From positions 27,226,211 through 27,290,210 of the forward strand of contig OU452219.1 of NCBI GenBank assembly GCA_911728455.2: DNA of 64,000 nt, read 5' to 3'. Under the pieces are notes generated by a model. The model worked only from the letters and a program-made list of their open reading frames with translations, searched no databases and was not told the origin of the DNA. The position numbers and the translations under genes were made by a program. Of the stretch, positions 63,824 through 64,000 are shown in pieces; position 1 is the first letter of the stretch; every line of letters begins with the position of its first letter. This DNA is from Marthasterias glacialis. Lineage: Eukaryota; Echinodermata; Asteroidea; Forcipulatida; Asteriidae.

Positions 63824-63948
63824 CTGTTTACCATGGAGATAGGGAAGAGAGAAGCTAAATAACACTGAGCATACACGAGGGCATGTTTTGGCGTTCGTGG
63901 CCAGAAATAAGTTTCGGACATTAAATTCACTGACCAAAATAACTTCAC

Positions 63949-63968
63949 ACAGCTGTATGAGCGAGAGT
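63949..63968 (-). CDS. LYST: Possible 20-base LYST micro-exon at window edge
   Basis: TGATTACAG|A, CTC TCG CTC ATA CAG CTG, T|GTGAAG gives LSLIQL and would join in phase to exon 1 ([15 protein letters not shown]). Very short and unsupported on its left, so tentative. Confidence 0.3.
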
Positions 63969-64000
63969 CTGTAATCAGAAACATTTCAAGCATTTTTCTG

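Noticed and set aside
1-64000. Retrovirus, LTR element, Polinton or other capsid-bearing element
   Set aside because: No paired long terminal repeats, primer-binding site, integrase, polymerase or capsid-like frame was recognised; only LINE 3' fragments, SINEs and non-coding DNA elements.

Overview
This is a eukaryotic window with two convergent, intron-rich protein-coding genes in a repeat-dense, AT-rich genome. The gene content (a deuterostome-like STIP1 and a LYST/beige BEACH-WD40 gene with about 43 small exons), the tRNA-derived SINEs ending in (AAT)n after a TATATAGCGC motif, and the many small inverted-repeat DNA elements suggest a marine invertebrate deuterostome. An echinoderm, perhaps a sea star, is my favoured inference. 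The species cannot be fixed from sequence alone.

Layout. (1) 1-5010, plus strand: 3' half of STIP1 (HOP co-chaperone). Five coding exons join in frame to a stop at 5008-5010, followed by a 3' UTR to roughly 6.0-6.5 kb. A possible orphan upstream exon fragment sits at 31-64. (2) 6.5-15.7 kb: intergenic DNA and/or a very long LYST 3' UTR. It holds a 41-bp satellite (7.97-8.89 kb), a TACTCG-rich element broken by a hAT-like MITE with an 8-bp target duplication, and a SINE whose body has expanded into about 26 copies of a 21-bp unit (11.6-12.2 kb). (3) 15,700-63,823, minus strand: C-terminal two thirds of LYST. The 43 consecutive coding exons have matching phases throughout and encode about 2,503 residues up to the stop. 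In protein order these are a helical-repeat region, a ConA/laminin-G-like sandwich, a long armadillo-like region interrupted by an acidic disordered exon, a PH-BEACH domain, the BEACH domain, and WD40 repeats. The 5' part of LYST lies beyond 64 kb.

LYST introns carry nearly all the mobile DNA: at least four tRNA-derived SINE groups, two LINE 3' fragments, a pogo/Tigger-like 849-bp element, a Harbinger-like MITE, a piggyBac-like MITE, a TA-target MITE family, and several foldback families present in 2-5 copies. No retrovirus, LTR element, Polinton or CRISPR array was recognised.

The two genes have no known joint pathway. STIP1 passes clients from HSP70 to HSP90 in the cytosol; LYST controls lysosome and lysosome-related organelle size and fission. 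They share only a tail-to-tail arrangement. I found no convincing new biological system. The most unusual structures are the SINE-derived VNTR, the double-palindrome 41-bp satellite, the palindromic SINE-tail dimer, and an apparently missing STIP1 exon. Exon coordinates come from reading splice sites and frames by eye; family names come from remembered protein sequences, not from a search.
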